Assembly: GCA_009779925.1 (NCBI GenBank)
Contig: WRAZ01000001.1
Span: 206,124 to 270,123, forward strand
Direction: 5' to 3'
DNA from: Chitinivibrionia bacterium
GTDB lineage: Bacteria; Fibrobacterota; Chitinivibrionia; Chitinivibrionales; Chitinivibrionaceae
Length of the DNA: 64,000 bases
Within the stretch, counting starts at the first letter, position 1; each line of letters starts with the position of its first letter. The notes below the pieces were generated by a model. That model had not been told where the DNA came from, searched no databases, and saw only the letters and a program-made list of their open reading frames with translations. Shown here in pieces: positions 42,180 through 51,700 of this stretch. Both the position numbers and the translations under genes were made by a program.

Positions 42180-44495
42180 TCAGAACCCTCTGTTCATAAT
42201 AAAGTGCAGGTTGAATCTCGGGCTGTGTTCGCGGGACATAAAATGTGCGTTCGGGTCATCAAGTCCCCACGCGAAATCAAAGCCCAAAAGCCCTAACATC
42301 GGAAGCATAAGGCGGAAACCGAAACCTACGCCGCGTTTCATATCGGTAATATCTATATCCGACATACGCAACCATCCATTACCCATATCAAAGAATGTTC
42401 CCATATAAAATTGCTGGTCAACTATAGGGAAGCGAAGTTCGCCTGAAAGTGTTACCATATTTAAGTTTCTGCTGATTTCACCTTCGTTGTAGCCGCGGAC
42501 AACTCCGTCGTAATACACGCCGCCGACCTGAAATAAATCGTTATAGCCGATAACAGGTCTGCCCGAAAATGAGGCAATTGTGCCGAATTTTGTGTTTGCG
42601 CCCAAAACAAAGCGCCAAAACAGCGGCAAATACCATTCGTAAGTTACAATTCCTTTTATGAAGTCAAATCTGCTCAAACCAAGATAATTATTTTCTGGCT
42701 CAAAAATCCATCTGTCATCTACGCTTCTGATACCGCCGCTTCCGCCGATTTGACCTGTAATTCTGAAAATAGAACCGCGAGTAGGGAAATGCGGTAAGTC
42801 TGTGTCATTTCGGGCAATTCCTAATTGCCAGCGGCTTAAAATGCCTCGGTTTACAATTACAGCTCTCTCTTCCAGTTCGTCTTCCACTTGGCGGTAGTCT
42901 ATTCTGTTGTGGTCATAGCTTATAAGATGGCGAATGGACGCAGAAAAGAAATCGTCGGGCCAACGCAGACGTCTTCCGATACCGTATTCTACACCCGTTC
43001 TCGTGTAGTTGAAAAGTTGGTTTCTGAACCTCAGGTCTTCATAAAAAATCTGCCCCGAAAACGAAGTCGGCGTATTGAAAATCCAAGGTACCATATATCC
43101 TATGGAATAGCGCTGTCTTCCTGCCGCAAGTTCCGCCATAGCGTCGAGTTGCTGTCCCGTTCCTCTGAAATTTGGTATGGAAACTCCGAAATTGCCGCCA
43201 AATCTGTCCTGCGCCGAATATGTTATACCTGCCGAAAATTGCCCTATGTTTTCGCGCTCGCGAATATTAAATATCATATCTATTGTGCCGTCGTTATTCA
43301 TTGCAAAGTCGGGCATCACGTTTTCAAAAAAGCCGAGTTGGCGCACATCTCTTATAGACCGCTCCATCGCCGCTTGGTCAAATCTTTGTCCGGGGAAAAT
43401 CCTTAATTCGCGTCTGATTACCAAGTCGCGCGTTTTGTCGTTTCCTGAAATTTCTATTCTTCTGACGATTGCGGGGCGTCCTTCGGTCATATTGAAAATA
43501 ACGTCAATTGTGTCGCCTCTGTGTCTAAGCCGCGGCTCTGCGTTTGCCCACAAATATCCGTGATTTCTGTAAACGCCTGTTACCGATTGGCGGGTCATCA
43601 AAAATCTTGTGCGAGAGAACGGGCGGCCTCTTTGCATCATAACCGCCGCTTGCAACGCTTCTTCGTCGATAATTTCGTTGCCTGTAAAAAAGAAATCTCC
43701 GACAAAATATCTCTGCCCTTCATCGACTTCTATGTCTATTATAATTCCTGTATTATCGTCATTTTTGCGCACATCGTGGCTCACAATTCTGGCGTTCATA
43801 AAGCCTTCGTCGTTGTAAGCCAAAACAAGCGAATCCAAATGCTGATGGAAAAGCGTTTCGTTAAATTCTCCGCTACTGAAAATGTGTCGCTCTTTTGTTC
43901 TGAACCTTCTTCGCAGTTTTCTGTCGGAAAATTCCGTGTTTCCGCTGAAATTTATTTCTTCAACGCGAATTCTGTCGCCTTCAACAATGTTTATTCTCAG
44001 AATTACAAATCCCGCAACCATTGTTTCAACAAGTTCGGTTTCTATTTGGACATTCAAATATCCTCTGTCGGCATAAGAGTTTCGTATGTTTGTGATAATA
44101 GAATGCACTCTTGCGTCGCTGAGGCGCTCTCCTTGCCGAGCATTTATGACTTCGTTGAGACGCGTTCTGTTAATTCTTCTGTTTCCGCGCAACTCCACCG
44201 CGTCTAAATGCGGGTTTTCGACGACCACAACTCTCAAATCAATGGTCGTTTCGGTCTCATTTTCGGGGATAATGTCAACAGTTCTGAACCTTTGCGAGCG
44301 GAAAAGCTGTCTTGTCGCTCTCGGAATATCGTCGCCTGTTATGGTTTGTCCTTCGGCAACGGGAAGCATTGAAAGAACAGTTCTTTCTCGCTCTATTATA
44401 AGCCCTTCAATAGTGATGTTTCGCAATACTTTCTGAGCAAAAGCACTCGCTGTCAAAACCACAAGAAACATCAATACCATATATATGCGCCGCAT
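42180..44495 (-). CDS. bamA: Outer-membrane assembly factor BamA
   Basis: 771 residues. Signal peptide (VLMFLVVLTASAFAQ), five POTRA domains (about residues 20-420, with VRRIEISGN and VNFSGNT-like strands such as EINFSGNTEFSDRKLRRRF), then a 16-strand barrel with the conserved GNDKTRDLVIRREL and IGFGFRLMLPMLGLLGFDFAWGL, ending at FNLHFIMNRGF. BamA folds beta-barrel proteins into the outer membrane, needed for the many barrels encoded here. It stands alone, without the skp or lpxD genes often found after it. Confidence 0.95.
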   Translation of the reverse strand: MRRIYMVLMFLVVLTASAFAQKVLRNITIEGLIIERERTVLSMLPVAEGQTITGDDIPRATRQLFRSQRFRTVDIIPENETETTIDLRVVVVENPHLDAVELRGNRRINRTRLNEVINARQGERLSDARVHSIITNIRNSYADRGYLNVQIETELVETMVAGFVILRINIVEGDRIRVEEINFSGNTEFSDRKLRRRFRTKERHIFSSGEFNETLFHQHLDSLVLAYNDEGFMNARIVSHDVRKNDDNTGIIIDIEVDEGQRYFVGDFFFTGNEIIDEEALQAAVMMQRGRPFSRTRFLMTRQSVTGVYRNHGYLWANAEPRLRHRGDTIDVIFNMTEGRPAIVRRIEISGNDKTRDLVIRRELRIFPGQRFDQAAMERSIRDVRQLGFFENVMPDFAMNNDGTIDMIFNIRERENIGQFSAGITYSAQDRFGGNFGVSIPNFRGTGQQLDAMAELAAGRQRYSIGYMVPWIFNTPTSFSGQIFYEDLRFRNQLFNYTRTGVEYGIGRRLRWPDDFFSASIRHLISYDHNRIDYRQVEDELEERAVIVNRGILSRWQLGIARNDTDLPHFPTRGSIFRITGQIGGSGGIRSVDDRWIFEPENNYLGLSRFDFIKGIVTYEWYLPLFWRFVLGANTKFGTIASFSGRPVIGYNDLFQVGGVYYDGVVRGYNEGEISRNLNMVTLSGELRFPIVDQQFYMGTFFDMGNGWLRMSDIDITDMKRGVGFGFRLMLPMLGLLGFDFAWGLDDPNAHFMSREHSPRFNLHFIMNRGF

Positions 44496-44540
44496 TAAAT
44501 TCTCCGTAAAATTCTATAAAAACTTCAAAAATTCCCACCT

Positions 44541-44547
44541 AAAATAC
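44541..44547 (-). promoter_or_regulatory. Putative -10-like promoter element of bamA
   Basis: Minus strand reads TATGTATTTTAGG about 45 bases before bamA. Confidence 0.45.
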
Positions 44548-44597
44548 ATAAGCGCACACAAGCAAAAGAGGAAAAAACGCTAATTTTTTGCAATTTT

Positions 44598-45935
44598 CTA
44601 TCTTTTAATTCCGAGCGCTTTTAGTTTTCGGGACAGATTTGACTGTGCCATTCCTATTTGCGCCGCAGACAAAGTTATGTTTCCGCCGTTTTTTTCGAGA
44701 AGATTGGTAAAATAATCTAACTCAAACGCCTCTGTTGCAGTTTTGTAATCCATTGAAAAATAGGCGACCGTCGCCCCTGTTTTATCGGTTAAATTTGAGT
44801 TTTGCGCCAATTTTATACTGTCTTCATCGACAAATTTGCCGTTTGCAAAGAGACAAGCACGCGAAATTATATGTTTTAACTCGCGCACATTTCCTTTATA
44901 TTCAAGTGATAAAAGCAGATTTTTTGCACTTTGCGAAAACTCCAAAACTTCGCCGATTTCTTTGCTTGCCTGTTTCAAGAATTTCTCGGCTATAGGCAAA
45001 ATATCCTCTTTTCGCTGTGATAAGGGCGGAATTTTTATGACAAATGCAGATAAACGATAAAATAAGTCCGCCCTGAATTTTCCCTCGACGACCATTTGTT
45101 CTATGTTTTTGTGGGTCGCGGTTATTACCCGCACATCGACCGAAATTTCGTCTTCGGCGCCCAGTGGCGTAAATTTTCCCGTCTCTAATACGCGCAAAAG
45201 TTTTGGCTGCACTTCCAAACTCAAATCGGCTATCTCGTCAATAAAAAGCGTGCCGCCGTCGGCTTTTTCAAATGCGCCCGTTCGCTTGTATTCCGCTCCC
45301 GTAAACGCACCTCTTTTGTGTCCGAAAAGTTCGCTTTCCGCCAGATTTGCGGGTAAAGTTGAGGCGTTTACTATCACAAAGTTTTTATCTTTTCGACTGC
45401 CGTCAAAATGGAGCGATTGCGCCGCCAATTCTTTGCCGCTTCCCGAAGCGCCCAAAATCATAACCGACATTTTAAGCGGAGCCAAACGTGCGGTTTGCGA
45501 AAAAACGTCTTTCATCGCCGCGGAATGCACTATCGGCAGAGTTCGTTCGTTTTGGCTGTTTGTGAGAAAATATTTTTCTACGCTGTTTCGCACTGTTGTT
45601 CTTACTTTAATAAGTCGAAGCGGTTTTTCTAAGAATTCGTAAGCGCCCAGTTTGAACGCGTCTGCGGCAAGTTCGACCGAGCCGTGTCCCGTTATCATAA
45701 TGACGGGAAGCGCAGGGCGAATTTCCTTTATTTGCTTGAGCAACACTATTCCGTCGTCTGCGCCGATTTTTATGTCGATAATGGCGGTATCAGTCTGAAA
45801 CAAGTTAGTTTTCAGCGCGTCTTTCGCCGAATTTGCGGTTTCGACAATGTAGCCCTCTTCTTCGAGCAACTCTTTCAACATTTCGCAGATGTCTTTTTCG
45901 TCATCGACGACTAATATTCTTGCTTTATGCTCCAT
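44598..45935 (-). CDS. Sigma-54-dependent response regulator, NtrX/NtrC type
   Basis: 445 residues from ATG 45935, after AAAGGACAAAAA. Receiver domain with phosphoacceptor Asp54 in AIIDIKIG; AAA+ domain with Walker A GASGSGKE, the sigma-54 contact motif GAFTGA and Walker B GGTLFIDEIADL; C-terminal Fis-type helix-turn-helix (GGNITLSAAQIGMAQSNLSRKLKALG). It needs RpoN (sigma-54), not seen in this window, and works with the histidine kinase directly upstream. Confidence 0.93.
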   Translation of the reverse strand: MEHKARILVVDDEKDICEMLKELLEEEGYIVETANSAKDALKTNLFQTDTAIIDIKIGADDGIVLLKQIKEIRPALPVIMITGHGSVELAADAFKLGAYEFLEKPLRLIKVRTTVRNSVEKYFLTNSQNERTLPIVHSAAMKDVFSQTARLAPLKMSVMILGASGSGKELAAQSLHFDGSRKDKNFVIVNASTLPANLAESELFGHKRGAFTGAEYKRTGAFEKADGGTLFIDEIADLSLEVQPKLLRVLETGKFTPLGAEDEISVDVRVITATHKNIEQMVVEGKFRADLFYRLSAFVIKIPPLSQRKEDILPIAEKFLKQASKEIGEVLEFSQSAKNLLLSLEYKGNVRELKHIISRACLFANGKFVDEDSIKLAQNSNLTDKTGATVAYFSMDYKTATEAFELDYFTNLLEKNGGNITLSAAQIGMAQSNLSRKLKALGIKR

Positions 45936-46938
45936 TTTTTGTCCTTTCAAGTTCTATAATTATTTTGAAACCGCTCTGTTCGGGATTTTGCGCATACACT
46001 TTCCCGCCCATACTTTCTACTAAGCTTTTTACCACGGAAAGTCCAATTCCCGAGCCGTTTTCGGAGAAAGTTATGTAGGGCAAAAACACTATGTCAAGTT
46101 TTTCTTTTTCTATGCCTTTTCCGTTGTCGGTGAAAGAAATTAAGGTTTTTCGTCCGAATTCGCTGATGTCGATTTGCATTGCGTTTGCGCCTGCGCCGAT
46201 TGAATTTTTGTATAAATTCAGCAAAATCTGATTGAAAAAACTTACGTCCAAAATTGCAAATGCGTCGCCGTTTATTTGCGTTTTTATTTTATCGGACATA
46301 CCCGCAGTTCCTTTTATTATAACGTCGCGAAGATACGCGCTTTGCAGATTTGCCGTCTGTTTTTGCGAAAAACTTTTGAATTTATTCACCAAATCCTCCA
46401 AATTGTCAATTTGCTCGTTTATTCTTTTTGTAAATTTTGCGATTTCTTCGCTACTGATGTTTTGGGAAAACGTTGCTTTTTCCTCGATTTTGTCTATGCT
46501 TAACCTCATCGGAGTAAGCGGGTTTTTGATTTCGTGTGCCATTGTTTTGGCTATGTCGCGCCAAGTTTTTTCGATAGCGGCTATTTTTTCTCTTTTTTTA
46601 ATCGGCGAGGTAATGTAGCGGATAATGAAAAACATTAAAAGCATTACCAAAGCGAGAAAATACAAAATCATATTTCTGAGATTGTCTTTTTGCGTTTTTG
46701 CTATAAACGGCGCTGTTGCTTCCCATTGCAGTTGGTGTTCCAGAAGTCCCTGCGCCTCGGGAATTGTATCTGCTTGCCTGCGTAAAAAATCGGTCAAATT
46801 GCTGTTCATACCTTTTCTTACGGCAATATCGAGTTCGTTTTCGTAAAGATATACAAAAAACAAGCCGAAAAGCGCAAAAAACAGCGAGGCGACAATCAGA
46901 ATTTTGAACTCGATTTCAGGCTTGTTAAGGATTTTCAT
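45925..46938 (-). CDS. Histidine kinase, NtrY type
   Basis: 337 residues from ATG 46938. Two membrane helices (about 12-32 and 90-110) border a small periplasmic loop with NSNLTDFLRRQADTIPE. The H box is HEIKNPLTPMRLSIDKI, and the ATP domain has LSFF-N (NQILLNLYKNSI) and GSGIGLSVVKSLVESMGG. It overlaps the response regulator by 11 bases and DUF4390 by four (ATGA), so all three are made together. It may signal envelope or nitrogen state. Confidence 0.9.
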   Translation of the reverse strand: MKILNKPEIEFKILIVASLFFALFGLFFVYLYENELDIAVRKGMNSNLTDFLRRQADTIPEAQGLLEHQLQWEATAPFIAKTQKDNLRNMILYFLALVMLLMFFIIRYITSPIKKREKIAAIEKTWRDIAKTMAHEIKNPLTPMRLSIDKIEEKATFSQNISSEEIAKFTKRINEQIDNLEDLVNKFKSFSQKQTANLQSAYLRDVIIKGTAGMSDKIKTQINGDAFAILDVSFFNQILLNLYKNSIGAGANAMQIDISEFGRKTLISFTDNGKGIEKEKLDIVFLPYITFSENGSGIGLSVVKSLVESMGGKVYAQNPEQSGFKIIIELERTKNGA

Positions 46939-47468
46939 CGCGACCTTCTTCCTGTGTTTTCTGCGTTTTCTATTCTTATTCTTTCGCTGAACCTGCGTCC
47001 GCCGAAAGCAGGTGAAATATCGACGTAAATCTCCATACTCGGTACAAACGAATTCAGAATTTCTACGCTGAAATCCAAGTTTTTCGCCGAATTGTCGATT
47101 TCCCACTCAATTTGTCTGAAATGTCTGAGCGCCACGGGGATATTCGGGAAACTTCGCGAATTAGTGTCGCCGCCGGGAACGCTGTCTATTACAAAATAGT
47201 ATCTTTGTGAGACGGGACGACGCAAAATCCTGTAAAAATCCTGCCTTTGACGATCGACGCGGGCGGAGTATTTCATTGTAATCGGTATTCCCGCGTTAAC
47301 AATATCAGTTAAATTGTCGCTCCATTGGAACTCAAATGTTGTTCGGATATGGTAATGTGCGTCGCTGTCGGAATTGAGCGCTCTTACATCCAACCGACTT
47401 TCGTCAACAGGAACAAAAAGCGCTCCGATATACAAGAAAAGTCCTGCAATCCCTCTAAAAAAGTCCAT
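46935..47468 (-). CDS. DUF4390-type envelope protein
   Basis: 177 residues with an N-terminal hydrophobic segment (GIAGLFLYIGALFVPV). The body has NAGIPITMKYSARVDRQRQDF and SQRYYFVIDSVPGG, matching the DUF4390 pattern of strands around a G-I-P-[IL]-T core. DUF4390 is known to sit next to NtrY-type kinase genes in other bacteria, and that arrangement is kept here. It may be a periplasmic partner of the kinase. Confidence 0.75.
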   Translation of the reverse strand: MDFFRGIAGLFLYIGALFVPVDESRLDVRALNSDSDAHYHIRTTFEFQWSDNLTDIVNAGIPITMKYSARVDRQRQDFYRILRRPVSQRYYFVIDSVPGGDTNSRSFPNIPVALRHFRQIEWEIDNSAKNLDFSVEILNSFVPSMEIYVDISPAFGGRRFSERIRIENAENTGRRSR

Positions 47469-47477
47469 TTCGACTCC

Positions 47478-48431
47478 TTAAATGCATCCGAAAACCAAGC
47501 GAAGTTTTACAGAAGGGTTAATGGTTGTGTAGCTGTTTGTCCAGTTAAAACCTCTTCGAGAGTGCATAAGAAGCGCCGATGTTTCAATTCCTAAGTGAAA
47601 CCAACGCATAAATGAGAGGGTGTATGCCAATTGCGGCTCAAGGGCGAAAAACGCAGACCCCTCGGTTAAAACATTGTCCCTGTCTTCCCATTTCCAATTG
47701 TTTGATTTGTCGAATGCGCTACCGCTATGCCTTTTGCTGACATCGACCGCAAGTCCGCCGCCGCCTACAAGCGTTGTAATTGTTAGGGCGTTTTTGCGAT
47801 TGCTCCAACCGCCGCCGAAAATAAATCCGCCGTATCCTCCCGCAATGGTGGCGACAAAAGTAGTATCTGCGACATTAGACGAAATCTGTGCTAATATTCC
47901 GTATCCGCCGCCGCCTGCAATTGTTCCGTTGCCGAAATTTCCGTGTCCGAACCCTCCGATAAGGAAAACAGGCTCTCTGTTGCCGACATTTTGGGAAAGA
48001 TTAGAGTTTTTCAGCGGATTTTCCCAGTCTGCTCTGTCGGGTATCATTTGTAGTTCTCTCAGATAATTTCTGATGGGGCGCGTGTCCAGAAACATTGCGC
48101 CGATGGCAAGTCCGCCGCCTATTCCGACAAAATTGTTTCGCGTCCATTCGCGGTTTTCCAAAACTATTTTTCTGAATGCGTTTACGGTTTCGGCAGTTGT
48201 GTCGATTTCGGTTAAAACGATTTCATTTCTTTCGTCTTCGATAATTTCTGTTGCGCCGATTTCCGCAATTTCCGCCGATTGTACTTGCTGAAGGCTTTGA
48301 ATTTCTGCGTTCAACCTCTGAATTTCAAGTTGTGCGTTCAGTCGTTCAATCTCCGCTCGAAGCGTTTCCATTTCAGTTTCGGCAAACGCAAATGCCGCCG
48401 TAAGCATTGCAATAAAAATTGTTTTTCTCAT
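47478..48431 (-). CDS. Outer-membrane protein with N-terminal coiled coil
   Basis: 317 residues. Signal peptide (FIAMLTAAFAFAE), an alpha-helical coiled coil of about 50 residues (TEMETLRAEIERLNAQLEI, RLNAEIQSLQQVQSAEI), then a strand-rich domain with glycine-rich strands (GIGGGLAIGAMF, IAGGGGYGILAQIS, IAGGYGGFIFGGGW) ending VKLRLVFGCI. The coiled coil may contact peptidoglycan or a partner. It precedes DUF4390 by nine bases, so it may belong to the same transcript. Confidence 0.65.
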   Translation of the reverse strand: MRKTIFIAMLTAAFAFAETEMETLRAEIERLNAQLEIQRLNAEIQSLQQVQSAEIAEIGATEIIEDERNEIVLTEIDTTAETVNAFRKIVLENREWTRNNFVGIGGGLAIGAMFLDTRPIRNYLRELQMIPDRADWENPLKNSNLSQNVGNREPVFLIGGFGHGNFGNGTIAGGGGYGILAQISSNVADTTFVATIAGGYGGFIFGGGWSNRKNALTITTLVGGGGLAVDVSKRHSGSAFDKSNNWKWEDRDNVLTEGSAFFALEPQLAYTLSFMRWFHLGIETSALLMHSRRGFNWTNSYTTINPSVKLRLVFGCI

Positions 48432-48710
48432 AAAAACTCCTTTTTTTTAGTTTAACTTTTACTGTATGCCTATCAGCAAATATTGTGCCAAACGCGAAAC
48501 TCCGCTTAAATTCGTGAAAAGTCAAATTTTTCGGATATAAAATATATCAAAGTGATATATCAAAAGTGTAAAATAATTACAGAAATAGAAAAAAATTGGC
48601 ACTGTAGCTCGAAAACCGGACGCCTGCACACGCTACAATTAGGAGTACAGCGGTAAGATTTGCAATTTCTCCTCTTTTTTTATCGCGGAAAATAGTATTT
48701 TACTTCCATT
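48432..48710. other. Intergenic region, possible small RNA
   Basis: 279 bases. From left to right: a promoter-like TATAAA at 48536-48541, a perfect palindrome ATATATCA-AAG-TGATATAT (48543-48561), then a GC-richer stretch (48600-48655) holding TGTAGC...GCTACA, and AGGAG...CTCCT followed by CTTTTTTT (48643-48687). This could be a short regulated RNA with its own terminator. No open frame or known RNA family is recognised. Confidence 0.3.
48695..48701 (+). promoter_or_regulatory. Putative -10-like promoter element of hrpA
   Basis: AAATAGTATTTTAC with its last T only nine bases before ATG; no ribosome binding site in between. Confidence 0.55.
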
Positions 48711-51700
48711 ATGTTGCCGATAACCGAAAAAAAAGACGAAATAATATCACTTCTCAAAAAAGAGCAAGTGCTGATTGTCAGCGGTGAAACAGGCTCGGGA
48801 AAAACGACCCAGCTTCCTCAATTCTGCCGAGAAATCGGACTTGCCGAACGCGGAAAAATCGCAATAACTCAGCCGCGAAGAATAGCCGCGACTTCGATTG
48901 CTCAGCGTATTGCAAGCGAATGCAAAACGCCTTTGGGCGAGCTTGTCGGCTACAAAATAAGATTTTCGCAAAAATTATCGCGCAATACCGAAATTCTATG
49001 TATGACCGACGGAATTTTGCTCCAAGAACTCGTAAACAACTCTAAAATGCTCGGATATTCGACAATAATTATAGACGAAGCGCACGAACGCTCGCTCAAC
49101 ATAGATTTAATACTCGGATATTTGCGAAAAATCCTGCCAACCCGTCCCGACCTGAAACTGATTATTTCATCGGCGACAATGGATACCTCGCTTTTCTCCG
49201 CAGCATTTAACAACGCTCCCGTAGTCGAAGTTTCGGGGCGAATGTTTCCCGTAGAAATAATTTACGACGATATTGAAAGCGGCGACGAAGGAAATTACGT
49301 TGAACGCGCCGTAAAATCGGTAGAATACATTCAAGACATTTCGGACGACGGCGATATTTTGGTTTTTATGCCGACGGAACGCGATATTTTAGAGACGGCG
49401 CGCAAACTTAAAGGGCGTTTGCGGCAAAACTCAACACTGATTTTACCGCTTTTTTCTCGCCTTACAAACGCCGAGCAAAACCGAATTTTCCAAGATACCG
49501 ACGCGCGAAAAATTATCGTTTCCACCAATATTGCCGAAACGTCAATCACTCTGCCGAAAATTAAATACGTGGTCGATACGGGGCTTGTGCGAATTGCCAA
49601 ATACGCGCCGAACTTGCGCACAAATCGTCTGCCCGTCGAAGAAATAAGCAAAGCCGAAGCAAAACAGCGAAGCGGAAGAAGCGGGCGCGTAAGCGACGGA
49701 GTTTGTATCAGGCTTTACTCCGAAAAAAACTTTGACGGTCGAGAAGATTTTAGGCTTCCCGAAATTCAACGCCTAAATCTTGCGGGTGTTATTTTGTCTA
49801 TGCTGAACCTTAATTTGGGCGACATTAAAAAATTCCCTTTCATTCAACCGCCCGAACCGCGCCGAATTGACGACGCGGTGAATCAGTTGTACGAATTGGG
49901 GGCGGTTTCAAACAATATAAAAAATGACGACAAAAACGTAGGGGCGGGGTCTGCCCGCCCAAATACGCAAATGTTGCACAAGCAACAGGGCGGGCAAACC
50001 CCGCCCCTACAACTAACCCAAATAGGGCGCACAATGGCGAAATTTCCGCTTGAGCCGCATATTTCACGAATGATTATCGAGGCGCAAAAAATGGGGGTGA
50101 GCGAACAGGTTGCGATAATCGCCGCGGGGCTTTCGATAGTTGACCCGCGCGAACGTCCGACGGAACAAGCAGACGTCGCCGACAACGCGCACAAAAAATT
50201 TGAAGATATTTACTCCGATTTTATGTCTCTTCTTAAAACTTGGAGCGTTTTTAATAATTCCTTTGCCGAAACAAAAAAATCGCAGAGAACAATGCGCGAT
50301 TATTGCGCCAACAATTTTTTGTCATTTAACAGAATGCGGGAATGGGGCGATATTTACGAACAAATCGCCGATACCTGCAAAGAATACGACCCAAATTTCG
50401 GTAAGGTAAACGTCGCCTTTGAAAATCTGACCGAAACGCATCGCTGGTCAATTCACCGCTCGATTTGCGCGGGACTTTTGGGAAATATCGCAACATTCGA
50501 CAGCGAAAAAAACGCATATTCCGCAACAAAAGGTCGAGTGGTGCATATATTCCCCGGCAGTGTTCTTGCGGGCGGAAAAAAGCGAAAATCGCAATGGATT
50601 ATGGCGCAACAAATCACCGAAACAAGCCGAGTTTTCGCTCGAACATTAGGACCTATAGACCCGAAATGGGTTATAGATTTTGCGCCTAATCTGATAAAAC
50701 GAAAATACGGCATTCCGTATTACGACCCGAATATCGGAAGCGTTGTCGCCGAAGAACGCGTTCTTTTTTACGGCTTGGAAATAGCAAGCGGACAAAAGCG
50801 ATTTTACGGAAATATAAATCCGAAAGAGGCGCGCCAAATCTTTATTCAATCGGCTTTAATCGAGGGAGCTACAAAGCAAAAATACGATTTTCTAATAAAA
50901 AACGCCGACCTTTTTAATAAATTAAGAACAATTTCGGACTACGAACTTTTAGATTTTTACGACAAACGAATTCCTGAAAATATCGCCTCCGACAATCAGT
51001 TAAGAGGCTTAATAAAAAAAGAAAAAGGCGACGACTTCCTCACAATGAAAGACGAAAGCGAAAATAAATATCCCGATTATCTCGAGGTCGGAAATACGCG
51101 TTTCAAGTTGTCATACAAGCGAAATTTCGGGCAGGACGACGACGGAATAACGGTAGAAATCCCCGAAAACGAAATGCCTTTTGTCGCCGATAATGTTATT
51201 GAGCAGATAAAAGCAAAAAAAATGCGCATAAAAACGATAGAAAATATCGGAGAACCAAAACTTAAAGCCTATCTTGAGCAAAAAACAATAAAGAATTATG
51301 ATGAAATATTGGCGATAGAGGTAAGGGGAGATGTAAGGGCAGGTGTAAGGGCAGGTTTGAAACCTGCCCCTACTGATGTTATCGTTTCCAGTATCGCCGA
51401 CGATTACGGTTATCCTGCAATAACGGCAACAAAAGACGGCGTAAATCTTGTATGGTATGCATCACTTAGAGCGGCGCAAAATAATCACAAGCGTGGTTTG
51501 GCGAAACTGCTCGAATTATCAATAACCGATGATTTAATGTGGCTAAAAAGAAAACTGCGCACATCGCCTCGACTTTACGATATTGTGTTTGAGGCTGTCT
51601 GCTTTGAAATAACAAACGTAAACACACAAGAGGAATTTAACGTTGTTCGCGAAAATCGCCTCGAAATACTAAAAAGGAACGAACGAAACGCCTTAGATAC

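Noticed and set aside
45925..47106. Longer histidine kinase start reaching 47106
   Set aside because: The extra N-terminal part is the shadow of the DUF4390 gene; ATG 46938 with a ribosome binding site starts the first membrane helix.
48600..48690. Known riboswitch, 6S RNA or tmRNA
   Set aside because: None of the conserved cores I know matches; only a generic small-RNA suggestion is kept.
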